From NCBI GenBank assembly GCA_021186555.1, contig JAJKFL010000330.1, positions 25,845,444 through 25,909,443 of the forward strand: a stretch of 64,000 bases of DNA, given 5' to 3'. Below the pieces are notes generated by a model. The model saw only the letters and a program-made list of their open reading frames with translations. It made no database searches and was not told the origin of the DNA. Origin of the DNA: Reticulitermes speratus. Its lineage: Eukaryota; Arthropoda; Insecta; Blattodea; Rhinotermitidae. Shown piece after piece: positions 36,099 through 49,439 of this stretch (positions are counted from its first letter, which is position 1; every line of letters begins with the position of its first letter). The position numbers and the translations under genes were made by a program.

Positions 36099-39000
36099 TT
36101 AAGCCTGACACATCACCTCTTTGTTCTGAAATTGTACCTGCACTGGAGTGTAGTCTGTCCTTATCTCAACAGGAACTGCAGAGAAAGCGTGCTTGTAGAT
36201 CAAGGCAGCTGAGATTCCTCCAAGTATGGGACCCAACCAATACACCTGTGTAACATTTAATTCTTGTAGGAATTCAACATGATTTCCATGACATGCATGT
36301 TAAAATCCAGTAAGATATGTTATGTGCTTATAAACATCCACATTTGATCCACATTTCCCATCGTAAGACATATCACCTATTTACATAGTACTCCAACTCT
36401 CCACTTACATTTCTTCACTCTTTGAGTGTTCTGTCTCACTGTGAAGGTTTTTGATAAGTGGGTATATTCATTAATATGCATTATATTTTAAGCATCTCAT
36501 AATGGGATACTACCATAATACGTCTTAATAATACTGAGTTTACAGAACAATTTATTCCTTGCGCTACAAAAATGTGATTACATATAAATATAAACTGTGC
36601 ATAGAAGACCAGAACTAATAAACGCTTTTGTACTTCATTCTACATTGGGTTTATATCATTTTGTTGGTTGCTTCTCATGTTCCATTTGGCATAATAAGTA
36701 TGTCAGTGCTATAGAGTTTTTCTGGACTGCTTATATGTTGCTCTGTGATCAAGAAATTTGCTACTACTTTTGGCTATACGAAAGGATGCAGACATTTTTA
36801 TACCACTGTTTTGTAATCTATTCTGGTGAGAAGACATGAACATATATTTTTTCTGCATTAATCTCCAACCAACCTCCTTAGTAACTTCCCATATTTTGTT
36901 TGTTATTTTATGTGTTACTTATCTTTGCCTAAATAATTTTTGTCACACCAATAGCTGATTCAGTTTCAGCCCATTCTGATTTTCATGTACTTTCATGAGT
37001 TGCATTTTCTAAAGTGAAGATGTCGGCATGGGTTTTTTACAGATACATTTTAATTACAATAAATAGTTTATTGGTATGCCAAATTTAGCAAGAAAGGTGT
37101 AAACTATTTATATTATAATCCTTTCAGGAGCAACCCAAAAAACATTTGTTCCTATCTGACATTTAGTGCCATTGCTGTTTCTTGTTTCTGTCTTCACGCT
37201 GACACTGAATGCACTCACGTTTTATGTTTTTTGAACATCCGAGTTTTCACACCAGTTAAAAGAATATAAATTGAAGAGATAACCTTTTAGTGGTGTTATG
37301 TGTACTTGTCAAAAGACATCTGGTGTTTGAAAAATGTGGGGTGAAGGGGTTAATTGAGTTGTGAAGTTTATAAATAGATGGTGTACTGTACCATTATATT
37401 ATCATTTTTTTTTAGTATCCTTTGAATAGAACCTGTCGTAATTTATGTGCTGGATTGACATCTGCTCTGATAAACAAAAATAATTTTATGTGTGTACTAA
37501 CAGAAGAATATCAAGTAAAATTTATATATGTGTATATATATATATATATGAATATATATATATATATATATATATTTATGAATATATAAAGTTGATCATA
37601 TTTAACAATTTATATTAAACCATGATTAAAGTCTTATATCTGTCCATGGAATTGCATATAATTATACCAGGTGCCTACAATGCTTACTATAATTGTATCT
37701 TCAAACTGGTGGTCATCCCAACTTACCCAGTGATTTTCCCATATTCCTGTTATTATAGCAGAACCAAGAGTGCGTGCAGGATTCATGCTGGAACCTGTAT
37801 AATCCAGCTGTGGAACAGTTAAATTTTATTAGATCTGTGTCTTATGTACAGTATTTATCTGTTCTTCTGAAATATTAGATAGAAATTGAAAAATAAAATT
37901 AAGAGCGTTTTATTGAGACATTTAGAAAGAGAGGTAATCACACTTTTTGTTTTTCTTGAAATGGAGTAAGAATAGGGAAGAAGAGAAGTAATGAGAGAAA
38001 CTGCAGTGGAATTTTGGGACGTTTATGGAGTCTAATTTGCAAGACTTTATCATGTATGTGAAACAAGAAAATGATTTTCTATAGAAAATGCAAAACTAGT
38101 AATCAATGAATGTTCTGATTACATTATGACAGTGGCACTGTGAATTACAGGGGAACCGTAAGAGTACAGAGTTACATATTGACATGTATACTTACCACAG
38201 CGAGGTGTCCCATAGCAATGGTAAGTCCAATGGCAACAGGAGCCAGCCCCTTCACTTCAGGGCGGTTCACGTCACATACTCCAAACACCACTAGTACAAG
38301 CACAAATCCAAGGAAGAACTCAATACCAAACCCTTGCACAGGTGTGACACCTGGTGAGAGTAGAGTAATACCCAATTTCTTTTGTGCCTCTAGTGGAGTT
38401 AGGGCCTGTAACATTCACATGGGCATTAGTGTAGTACTGTCCATTCTCCATATCAAACTTTCCTCATTGGAAAGGACTGCATTGTCATACCAGCAGCTTT
38501 TACAAATTACAAATGAGCAGTCTGTCATATAGTTATTCAAATAATGAAAAACCACTTTTTAAGCATTTTATTTAAGCAACTTTACAAACATTTGTACCTT
38601 TGTAATCAATTACAGCAGAAGAACTTCTTTTGCTAGGGTTGTAAACATGTCTGGGAAGATGTTTATTCATTCTTCTTGATACATCGCTTATGGAAGATTA
38701 TAAAGGAACTGTTAAGTGAAATATAAGCTATCACCAAATTTCTGAAAGAACTTTCACTTTGTTCTCTTCAGGTTGTTGGTCCTAACGGCCTAGAGTTACA
38801 CAGCTTGACTTCAGAAATTGAAACAGATTTTTTGTTTTGATATTGGTAACTTCCCCTGGCTGTTGTCCTACCTTGCATTACAGCCTTACACCAAGATTAT
38901 CATAAATCTTGTGATGGGTTTACAGAGTTTTAAATTTATTATTCTGTTTGCTTGTGTCTATTGTAAAACAAGGTCATTCTTGATTTTTTTTTCACTGCCC

Positions 39001-42000
39001 AAATCTCAAATCTCAAACCACATATCCCATATTTTCATGTTTTGATGTCAAGTCATCCTAATTCCTTACTGTAAGAATCTAAGTGAGACCTATTTTAAAG
39101 AAGTGTGTTCTGTTATGATCTGCCTCATTTGTGCTTTTGTCTCAAAAACGGGTTCTTTCATGTCTGTGTGCAGGCAAAGGTTATGACTTAAGATACAGTA
39201 ATATGTCCACCACAGATGCGTCTATCAGCTACAACTGATATTTGTTGTAAAAATAATCATGGTTATACAGTGTTAGAACTGTTAATAGATGACAGAAAAC
39301 ACAGTTGTATATTGCTAGGAATAAAACACACACACAAGAGATGACAAATTGTTTTGCTTTTTAATCATAGAAATATCTGCTGTCTTTGTCAAGCTTGTAC
39401 TGTATAATCTACATAGTGCTGAGACAATTGTAACGAATTGGAGTGTAAATGTGGTTTTGATCATTGTTTACATTAGATCACAATTACTCCATCTTTGTAT
39501 TCATGATTCAGTTATTACAGCTGTGCATGTTAACTTGTGAATAGCATTACCTTAAGTACTCCAGTGCCAGCAACTGCACCAAGGCATTGTACAGTGATGT
39601 AGAGCAGTGCTTTGAGGATGGAGATGTTTCCAGTAGCTAGCAAGCCACACGTAACTGCCGGGTTCACATGTGCACCACTCACATGACCCACAGACTGCAA
39701 ACATTAGACGTGTTCAGTTTATGAACACCTGTATACCTTTCCTTCTCACTTGTGGTGCTATACATATGGAATAAACTATTTGTGGTGGGGAACTCTGGAA
39801 GATATCTGCTGTGAATGACAAGATGTCATTGTGGAGTGGTCAGTTTTATGTTACAGTCAAATATTTTCCAAGTACCAGCAAAGTGCTTTAAAAAATGTAA
39901 TGAAAATTTACAAAAAATGTAGATTACAAAACTATAATTTTGGCTTTTTTATGGATGTGAAACTTGGTGTGCACATTGAGGGTAAAACACATACTGGTGG
40001 TGTTTAAGAGTAGGGTGCTGAGAAGAGTATTTTGACCTAAGAAAAAGGAAATAACAGGAGACTGGAGGAAATTATGTAATGAAGAGCTTCATTATTTATA
40101 CTTGTTGCCAAATATTATTAGAGTGATAAAATCAAGGAGGCCGAGAAGGGTGAGGCATGTGGTAACATGAAGAAAGGAGAGTATTTGGAAGAACTAGGTG
40201 TAGGTGGGAGGATAATGTTAAAATGGATCTTAAAGAAACTGGATGGCGATGTGGACTGGATTCATCTTGCTCAGGAAACGGACAGTTGTTGAACTGTTTT
40301 GAACGTGTTAATGAACCTTTGAGCTTCAGATCGGTTCTAGGGCCCACAATGCGTGCTGGCATGTCATCACCCAGAGTTAAGCGGCCGGGGTGTAAACCTG
40401 ATCGCTCACATCCATCCTTCAACAAAACTAGGAATGTGTAGAGCAATTCCTCGACGCCCTCATATGCCTTCATGCTGTGCACAGGGACAAGTTTGACTGT
40501 CTATAAATTAATTAAATTTGAATAAAATTGTAGCCTCACTTTTTCATAAAATTGTTTTATCTGACATATATTGTTAAAAACATTCTTAATTTTTCATTTT
40601 CTTATATAAACTCAAATATAAAAAAAAATTTGTCCAATCGTTCAAATACTGAGGAGGGGATGACTGCAGGCTTCGATATGCTTTCTTCTTTCTGGGCTTA
40701 AGGAGGAGAGAAGCCCTTATTCTCAATTTCGTCTGTATGCGTTGCCTGTGAGAATGTGACGCTTGATGAGCGACTTCAATTTTGGAAGTACGTTGTTTAC
40801 TATATGTACCACATGTACCCACAACGTGTTTTTATGTATTTCATACGATTCTCAGAAAAATAAGGATTGTCCCCCCCCACATGGCATTAGCTGACTGGTA
40901 TTTGCAATGGTGACGCAGTGTTTTCCGTTCGCTACGAAGTGAAATTTTATGTAGGTATTATTCAGGTGAATTTTGTGTTTAAGCAAGTTAAGTTTACAAC
41001 TGAACGAAATGTGTTTGTTACTGTAATCTTGTCTACATTTAAAGCTGTGGACACACGAAGTCAGATCCACTTTTTGAGAACAGCTGGTGCGGAACCGTAA
41101 GGGTGTTTGATGTCAATGGACGTCGAGAGACGCTAATCAGCTCTGCAAACGGTTTGTCTGATTAGCAGTATTCACATTTAGTCGTTTGACTATACAAATA
41201 CTCTGATGAGATGGATTGACACTAACTCCAGCCTCGTTCCTGTATTCGAGACATAATGCAAAAGCAATGAAACCGCACTGTTCGAAAAGGCGCGACCGCG
41301 CGTACATTGTGCATATAAATATTGTTTGGTAACAAATAATCCTTAATGACAGAGATACTAATGACTTTGGGTGAAATGGAATTAGAGTCAATATGCTTAT
41401 TAGAAATGTTGTTACATTTTGTTTTTTGGCGAGCTGTGTCGTTGTGCTCTTTATATGAAAATATGCTTTCAGCGAGAAAATGGATTTTCTACCCAGTGGA
41501 GGTTTCCGAAGCTCTTCTCTCTGGAGTACAGTCTCTGTCGGGTCGTGAAATTCGTTTTTCATTTTCATAGTACCAGCAATGACGTTAAACTCAGCACAAA
41601 CGCGAATATCTTTTACCAGTAGCAGGAAGAAAAAACACTCGAAAATTGCAAATAAAATTTTCAGCCTTCTGTAATGTTATACGGAAAGCTATCGATATAA
41701 TATAACATCTGTGCAATTGTGTGCCTGCTGTGCCTAATACGGTAACTTTTGAATACGTGTGTTTCTTTAGTAAAGTTAGTATGAAAATGACAACACTAGG
41801 CGCTACTCCACTTTTGTCGTTTAGTACAATCAACAATAACAATATGGCTGTCACGCGAATTTTTAATATGAGACGGCAAATGGGACTCATCGGGCGGTCT
41901 TCAATTCTCTTTTAGTAGGTACTTAATAGCTGGACCCAATTCGTGAAACACCTAAATTTCGTAAGTTAGTACTGCTGTAGAATCTCAAAAAGAAAAAGTC

Positions 42001-42992
42001 GTATTGATCCGTTGTCTAGTTTAGCTTTAGTAGCCATAAGTAACAAATCATTGCATGGATTGTGGAATTTGGTATAGAGATAAATCGTGAATATAGGCTA
42101 ATTGTAAATTTCTGGAGAAACACTTTTTTTGTAGACATATGATAAAAAAGACAAACATGCCTACTGTACTGGTGTGAACATATTTGCTTTATATCGCCTT
42201 TGAGGTGTGAGAGATAGGACAGTGTGCTTAGAAACAAATCTGTTTCGTTTCCTCATTAGATCTAGTTTGTATTTCCTTTTATGGTCTCTGTGAAGATCTG
42301 TAAGACTTTCTTGTCAACACTTTCTGCTTACGTTTTTCAAAATAGGATTGCTTCCTATTTTCCTTGTTTCGTAACCGAAGGTAGGTTTATAATTCCAACA
42401 TAGCCATATGTGTCCCGAATAACGTATGAGATAACGTGAGGAGTTTTGTGGCAGAATTAAAATAAAAACTTTTAAATTGGCAGGACAAACTTTACAGTGT
42501 CGCAATGAATAGGAGGAAGAGAAGAATATTTAGACCCAAAGTGGGAGGATTGAGAAAGCTGGGTAATGAGAAGCTTCATAACTTGTAGTGTCTTACTAAA
42601 TTTTGTTAGTTATTAAATCAAGAAATGAGGTTGGCAGGACGTGTAGCATGCATGCGCAATATTAGAAACGCGTGCAGAATTTTAGTCGGAAAATAGTAAA
42701 CACCAGTTGGAAGACCCTTGCTGGCAGGTGCGATGCTTACTGAAGACGTATCTGCCCCGCGGGTGGCCAGTTGATTATACAGAGATATTCTCACCTGAAC
42801 AATGGCCATGATGACAAGACCAAAAGTGAGGGCAACTAGCACTGCACTCTTTCCGTTTCCAGTGCCGACGCAGCTCGCGCACCCGTAGAAATTCAGCAGC
42901 AGGTTGCCCAGGAATTCTGCGAGTAGCACCTTCCAAATCCCCCGAGTAATCTCATCCACGCCCAGCTTCTCCTTGATGCCAGAGCCAGCCAT
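36099..42992 (-). CDS. Prip: Aquaporin, Prip-type water channel
   Basis: Five coding exons on the minus strand, all phase 0 with GT-AG sites: 42795-42992, 39551-39694, 38196-38405, 37727-37807 and 36099-36245 (stop 36099-36101). The protein is 259 residues, normal for the MIP family: six membrane helices and two half-helices. It forms a water pore in the plasma membrane. First NPA box GAHVNPAVT at residues 77-79; second, GSSMNPART, at 193-195. The selectivity-filter positions are Phe57, His181, Ser190 and Arg196, a water-selective set; Ser replaces the mercury-sensitive Cys of human AQP1. [13 protein letters not shown] and [16 protein letters not shown] match the insect Prip group better than Drip. 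An upstream exon may extend the N-terminus (see 56839-56862). Confidence 0.95.
37522..37588. repeat. (TA)n microsatellite
   Basis: Dinucleotide TA tract with two aatat interruptions, in the last aquaporin intron. Confidence 0.95.
39945..40505 (+). mobile_element. Decayed LINE 3' end with family-2 repeat tail
   Basis: The frames, broken by many stops, read YGCETW-like, [26 protein letters not shown], then DWIHLAQ-like, followed by the family-2 repeat end from 40285. Located in aquaporin intron 1, antisense to the gene. Confidence 0.7.
42490..42720 (+). mobile_element. Short decayed LINE 3'-end fragment
   Basis: Plus-strand frames read [32 protein letters not shown], matching the same LINE tail as 39945-40260 (pattern R-W-A-G-H-V-A-R-M). 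It abuts aquaporin exon 1; its reverse complement accounts for the open frame running on past the splice donor. Confidence 0.6.
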
Positions 42993-44559
42993 TATTTCCT
43001 GGAAGACACACCAATTTGTAGAATACAGGCCAATGGGAGATCTGACAGATGACGTTTGTGGATAAAAGTTAGCAACTTTAATATTTTGGCTCGTTCACTC
43101 CACTGCAAATGCTAGCAGCAGCGCTAGTGTCCATGCGCATTATCTCAATTTTAGTGTTGTTGCTAGGACAGGGGAAAACGCAAACTATCCGGAGCACCAG
43201 CTTTCCATTTTGGACATTCAGACGTGAAAGAACACATAGCTAGTTTTATTTTTCGGGTTTCCTTACGGATCCAGAGCGTGACAGGGATCATGCATGCTTA
43301 GAGCAAGTATGCAAGTCGGTCTTCATGTGAAATGGACTTACTGTTGTCCAACCTGAATGAAAGTTGGACTGACCCTTCAAGTTTTAGTCACATGTTGCAT
43401 TGTCAGATTTTATGAAGAGCCGTTCAACGGATTTCGACATATTATCTGTGTACGAATGGACGGAGTGACTTCCCTAAGCGCTCCGCGGTGTTGCGAACAA
43501 GCCTAAAGTCATAAAATCTTGTGTTTAATGTTGTTCCTTTCTGAGTTGTGACACCGTATAATCTAGAATGTTTCGGAGGAATATAAGTTCTCAGTATTAG
43601 GGTAGAAGTTACGATGGAGATGGAAGCAATATGCTCCTCCGAAACGCTGGTCACAGCGTGCCAGACTGCAACATGTACTAACCTAGAAAATCACAATATA
43701 AATCTTCACCATCACGAAAACCTCAAATTTCAAATATTTTGATTGTTTTTTGGAAGCGTTTTACACAGTAAATAGTAGTGAGGCAGGAAGAAATATAAAT
43801 CATGTGGTAGAACGTGTCTGTCTCTGACGAGAGGATATTAATCTGTACACCAAATGGGGGAGGACTTCATCATACCTCGTAACCGGAATGAAAGAGTGTG
43901 ATCGAAATTTTCAAGCCATTAACTTTCAGCCGTAAACGTTCATATTCACTGAAATACCGTCTTATTTTTAAATACGTAGGCACTGTTTGCCGCCTAAAAT
44001 AACCACACTGTTTATTGTAATTTGTTATACTACACCCGACATATTTTGAAACTTTTTATTCATCACCAGGGGATTCCTCATTTGTCTGTTGGTTTTTATA
44101 CAGCTTTTCCTATGGCATATGATAAATGATCATGATTTGTGTTGCTTTGCAAGTATTCTAGTACAAGTCGCGGTATGTATCAGTATATAATTTAGTCTGC
44201 GTTGGTTAAACCATTTGGTGTGAACTGTTTAAAATTATGGTGCGATGGTGCGTGTACTAGACAGTCGGGCGTAGGGTAACCAAGTACCACAAATATAGCG
44301 TTTGTATTTAAACGTTTAACAGTGACTGTTTTTCCTGTCATGAGTTTAAGGGTAAGGAATATACCTTAAGCGACGTCATAATATAGGTTCATTATAATTT
44401 AGAGTAATGCGGTAATTATTGAGGAATTAAAAGCTTATTCAAACTGACTTGATTTAAGAGTTCATCTCTACTTCAACAGATAAGATAAGTTAACACGGAT
44501 AATAGTCAGCCATTTCTTGATGGCGTGCGTTACGACGCTGTCAGTAGCTCGTTATATAA

Positions 44560-44640
44560 CAGGGGTGGCCACAACGCGGCTCGCGCATGTCGCCGGTGTG
44601 GCTCGCGCATCTCACTCGTAAAAGACAGTTCACACGCACA
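44560..44640 (+). mobile_element. hAT-like terminus 1
   Basis: Begins caggggtggccacaacgcgg, the typical start of hAT elements, preceded by the 8-mer ttatataa. Related sequence continues for about 80 bases. The other end was not found. Confidence 0.35.
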
Positions 44641-45643
44641 CGACGCTGACTGTAAACGCCTTTTTAAAAGACTGTCTAAAGAAAAGAGATTCATAACTAA
44701 CTGAAACAAACCTTGACACACTTCACTGCGATGTTCGATTTGCTGATAAAGATGGAATGATTACAAGAAGACACAGATATAAAATTAAATATGAAGCTGC
44801 AGCTTTTTTACAGCCACATTCTTGTATGGATCCGTTAATTTGAAAAGTACGAGTACCTGCATCGGCTGTGCAAGGTTTCGTTGCTTTGTTAACGTTACTG
44901 CTCGCAGTCCCAACTACTGGGTGTGGAGATACGTAAATCGGAGCCCAACGCACAGTGATGTCAAGGAACCCTCCTCGCGTGGGCATACCGGTTCAGAGCC
45001 GGGAACACACTTGGTAGCACGAGAATACCTGCTGACCTGATCTGATCATACTTAGAATTCGGCATCTGTATGCATAGCTTGCAAAACAAGATTCTCAGGA
45101 TAACTGAAAACTTTCCAAGATTCACAAAGAGCCACGATATGCGGGTGAATTTTTAAATACCGCATATGATAGAATACATTACAAAACTATGCTGGTAGCA
45201 AACGAAAGCCATACAAAAGCAGGATAATGAAAATTTTCGAAATAAAGGATAAAGCAAAGGCTGGTTTAGAAAATACCAAGATTCTTAACCACTTAATACC
45301 GACCTCCGTGCATTGTACGGACCTTTAACTCCTTACATGCTGCCGGCTTCAGTGCACCGTAAGGTAGTGAATGCATTTAAGGGTACTACAAATTTCAACC
45401 CCTTCATTATGGACAGTACATATTTGGAATTTAAACCCCAACGTCATTGAGGGGTTAAACTTGGCGGCTGTGGGCCTAGACACCAAGACAGATGGCTAAT
45501 AGACCTCGGACGCAGAGTGACTTGAACTGACTATATTTACACTTCCATAGTTATGGATGTTATAATTTTCTTAATATAACACCAGTCATAGAGAAGATAG
45601 AGGGCTACATAGATCTACAGCTTTACCAAATTTATTTATATAA

Positions 45644-45700
45644 CAGGGGGGGGGTGTCAAAAAGTTTGGCCCTGCGAGTCAGATCCATCCCTACCACTCT
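45644..45700 (+). mobile_element. hAT-like terminus 2
   Basis: Begins caggggggggggtgtcaaaa and agtttggccctgcgag, again a hAT-type start, and again preceded by ttatataa (45636-45643). Same orientation as terminus 1, so the two cannot be the two ends of one element. Confidence 0.35.
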
Positions 45701-46519
45701 TTCAATCCGCGCTGTTGCTAAGCCCTGAGATTGCAATACAACACGGTAGAATCCATTTTTTCCTGTGAATACCACCAGCAGGCAATTAATTTAATAAATT
45801 TTGCGGTTAAAAACGTAATTGAATATTTACCATGTAAAGTGAACATTTACAATTTTAAATCCGTAAACATATGTTCAACTAAGCGGATAATAAAACCCGG
45901 CAGCAGCACATATAATTCGACCAACGGCGTGAAATATGTGCGACTTTTTGTAAACTTTCTGTGAGATACAATTTTTAGTTTTCAAGTCAAGCACTCTTTT
46001 ATTCTCAGCCTGCCCTCTATATTGAAAATAAAACCTTTTTTTACCGACTTGTCGTGAAAGCATAGAGGCAGGGTATCCTGTTGACACGGTAGGGTGGCGG
46101 CAGGAAGTCTTGGTCCAGTTTACATAATAAACTCATAACTATCTACGCACACCATAGACGTCAAGTGACTTTTACGCTCTCTTTAAATTGGCGTTAATTT
46201 GTGGAGATGTCGAATGTTTGAAATTATATTTGTTTACCGTATATTTGGCTTATGACGAATGGGAAATACATGGAACATTTTACTCAGAAAACACGAAGAA
46301 AACGGAACGCTTATAGACTTACGCATGGATTAGAATACTGCTGTACAAATCCTGGACGTCGGGTCTCCTGGAAAATAAATTTGAATATTTGTGGGCATCA
46401 GTGTGGAACTTGCTTCATTTCACCCTTCTGGCGCCTTGAATTTTAAGGTGGCTGCCAAATGTTTGGAAAATTTTTGTATCCCTGGATTAGAGAACAATAT
46501 TAAATGTATATTATCGAAA

Positions 46520-46750
46520 GGGACACGCGGTGGCGCAGTTGGTTCAGGCACTGCGCTACAAGCCGGCAGGTGGCGGGGTCGACTCAGTCTCTAACAGAAA
46601 TGAGTACCAGAAATATTTCCTGGTGGGTAAAGGCGGCCGGTGCTTAAGGCTGACAACCTTACCATCTTCGTGTGCCGATTGTCTAGAAATCTGGGAGCCT
46701 CCACCTCCTGGAACCCTAAGGGCCTTTATAAGGGCTGTAATGGGATTGCT
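46520..46750 (+). mobile_element. tRNA-derived SINE, family 1, copy with B box deleted
   Basis: Matches 30111-30412 at both ends. The stretch from the B box to the start of the body is missing: the head ggtggcgggg runs straight into tcgactcagtctctaacaga. It lies in the 5' intron of the aquaporin gene. Confidence 0.85.
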
Positions 46751-47949
46751 TTACCTTATTATCGAAATAGGATGCAAGTGTGTGTGAATTGGATTCGCAT
46801 GGATTGAGATAGTGACCAGTGGCGAGCTTGTATGAATATGGTAGTTACTTTTCTGGTTCCATGAAAGACAGACAACTTCTCGGAAATAGGGTGTAATATG
46901 CTATATTTTCAAACAGAATTCTGCTTCGTAGAGTTAGTGAGCGATTTGAACACTAGACTGCATACAATACGTTAAATTTTGACGTGGAGGGACGTTCGCT
47001 TCACGGGCAGCGCCTGCAAATGTTGGCATACTGGGAAGCTTTGAACTTGAAACTTGGAATAATGTATGTTGTTACTTGCGTCGTATTACTAGTGAAATTG
47101 AAAAGAAAACGAAGAAGAAGAATAAGAAGAATGTATGAGATTCTGTATGTAAAATTTCGCGTCACATTCACAGTATTAATTTCATTCGCAATTTTAAATA
47201 TAAATTTTACATAGAAGAGGCGCATACTTGCTCTGTGAGAGTACTGTGTTGTTAGACTGTAGTAGGACGGAGGCTTTGCACAGGATCCATAGCGTGAAAG
47301 AATAAAAACATAGATTTATTTTTATCCTTTTAGCCATACACACACCATATTTACGGAATAATAATTAAATATTAAAGGACTGACTTGGAGTAATTTAGGA
47401 ACATAAATTAAAAATCCAGAATTAAAAATTGTTAACTTTTTCAAGCACGAATTTTTTATAAAAATAATTAAAAATTATTTCCCGCCTCACATTACAGAAG
47501 GATTAAATGAACCAATTGCTGTGTAGGTAAATAATTGATTTTTATTTTGATAGCCACATAAAACATAAATACACTGTGTGTGCAAAATGTGATTTTTCCA
47601 ATGTTAAATCAGGTGGTACAGATAGTTGCCACTATCTTTTAAAGGGTTGAATTAAGTTTCTCATTAAAAGTGGAGAGAAAATGGGACAAGTCGGCACGTT
47701 TTAATATTTTCTGGCCGTAAAAGCAGTAGTGCGAAGATTCCAGAGCGAAGCAGGAGAAATCCTTTAATTTCGGAATTCAGAACGATTTTTTTTATTTTTT
47801 TTTTTTATTTTTTTTTTAAGTGATGTGTTATATCCGAAAGCAGATACGCAATGTCTACAGAATGGATCTCTGATCGCTGAGGAATGAGGGACGAGGATGT
47901 TTCGCTTACTGTTGTTATGTAGTTCATAACGATTTGTGTTACGAATTGG

Positions 47950-48205
47950 ACGGGGCAGGGTGTTGGTTGTGGTGATTCATTTTACGTCGCTCTGACGAGT
48001 GTTGGAAAATATAACGTCGATGGTAGGATGACTGGTGAATGGCGAATTGCAAACCATTTGGAAAGGAAGTGATTGTGAGTTAATCGAGGTAAAATCGCGT
48101 AATTTTCCTGGAGGGGCTGAGGTAAACTACGAAAACTCCAATAAAATAAGTCTGTGCCCCGGCGGACATTCGAACCGGGAGCCCCCAGAATGCAAGTAGA
48201 GCGTC
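47950..48205 (-). mobile_element. tRNA-derived SINE, family 4, with B-box-like head
   Basis: The minus strand contains gggagctcccggttcgaatg-like sequence (ctcccggttcgaatgtccgc), a strong B box, followed by a body running down to about 47950. Only one copy is in this window, so the limits are rough. Confidence 0.5.
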
Positions 48206-48215
48206 TTTTTTGTGC

Positions 48216-48489
48216 AGGGCCCCGAAGCAAATGCTACGGACGCACCGCAGCCTTAAGGCTTATTGTGCAACCGTGTGATGAAGATGATTAGTTTTTTTTA
48301 GTTTTTCCGAGTAATGGAGCACCGGTGGAATGAAATTGATAGTGGAAAACCGAAGTACTCGGGGGGGGGGGGGAACTGTCCCAGTGCCACTTTGTCCACC
48401 ACAAATCCCACATGGACTGACCCGGGATCGAGCTCGGGCCTCCGCGGTGAAAGGCCGGCGACTAACCGCCTGAGCCATGGCACGGCCCT
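48216..48489 (-). mobile_element. tRNA-derived SINE, family 3, copy 1
   Basis: Minus-strand head gggccgtgccatggctcagg followed by cggttagtcgccggcctttc; A-box tggctcaggcgg, B-box-like gagctcgatcccggg. Ends in gcaccgcagcc...tgcttcggggccc. A poly-G tract at 48361-48372 interrupts the body. Matches copy 2. Confidence 0.85.
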
Positions 48490-49147
48490 AAGTGTAGAGC
48501 GTTACTGCTATGCTAACCTACTCGATGGGAGGCAATGGTAACGGGCACACGCACATCAAACACTTGGCTGGTATGGACATTGTAATTTTCTGTTCTAACT
48601 ACATTAACTCTGAAATTGGTGGGTATTTCGAGCCACCAAGCCCGGAAGCTTCTATTAATCCCATATCCTCTGCTATCTGTGCATATCTATGGAATCAGTT
48701 GTAGTTTCATTGGACATTTCCCGTGGGCATGGCACGAGCTCATCTCTCCCAAACAAGCCAACCAACCATGGAGAGATATTTTAATTCCGGAGCAAAGCTA
48801 ATCAGAATGAAAAATCTTCCACATTATTTCATTCCTTCATGACAGCAAATCTACAAAAGTATCGGTTATGTCACTCCTTAGTCATGGTATAGGAGTATTT
48901 GCATTCCAACTTAATTTTCCGGTTTTAAGAAGGTGTTGAATTATTTCATTTCAGTTATGATTCATCTGTTCCTGAGGGCACACCCGTGTCTCCTCGTTCA
49001 TATGATCTCACTCACGTAGTTGCACTTTGCTGACGGCAGGTATGCTGCATCTCAATATCTGTTTACTCATGTAGTATGTTGAAATTCATTCACGTTTTTT
49101 AACTGTGTCAAATATGAAGTGGCTTAGACAAGTAATTTTTTTATTGA

Positions 49148-49439
49148 AGGGCCCCGCAGCAGATGTTACGGACTCACCGCAGCAGATACTACGGAGGCAC
49201 CGCAGCCTTGGAGACTTATTGTGCAACCCTATGAGGGAGATGAGGATTTTCTGCTTTTCCGTTTTAATGGAGAACCGGTGGAATGAAATTGACAGGGGAA
49301 AACCGAAGTACTCGGAAAAAAAACCTGTCTCAGTGCCACTTTGTCCACCACAAATCCCACATGGACCGAATCGGGATTGAACCCGGGCCTCCGCGGTGAG
49401 AGGCCGGCGACTAACCGCCTGAGCCATGGCACGGCCCTA
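49148..49439 (-). mobile_element. tRNA-derived SINE, family 3, copy 2
   Basis: Same head and tail as 48216-48489, with a better B box, gggttcaatccc. The tail has an extra 20-base repeat (actcaccgcagcagatacta region). Both copies are antisense to each other's open frames and parallel to the aquaporin gene. Confidence 0.85.

Noticed and set aside
42618..42794. Extension of the aquaporin frame beyond VIMAIVQ
   Set aside because: Reads through a clear gtgaga donor into intron and a LINE relic; the next exon continues the conserved helix in phase.
44530..44986. Two adjoining minus-strand open frames near the hAT-like terminus
   Set aside because: No transposase or other domain recognisable; length is within chance for this composition.
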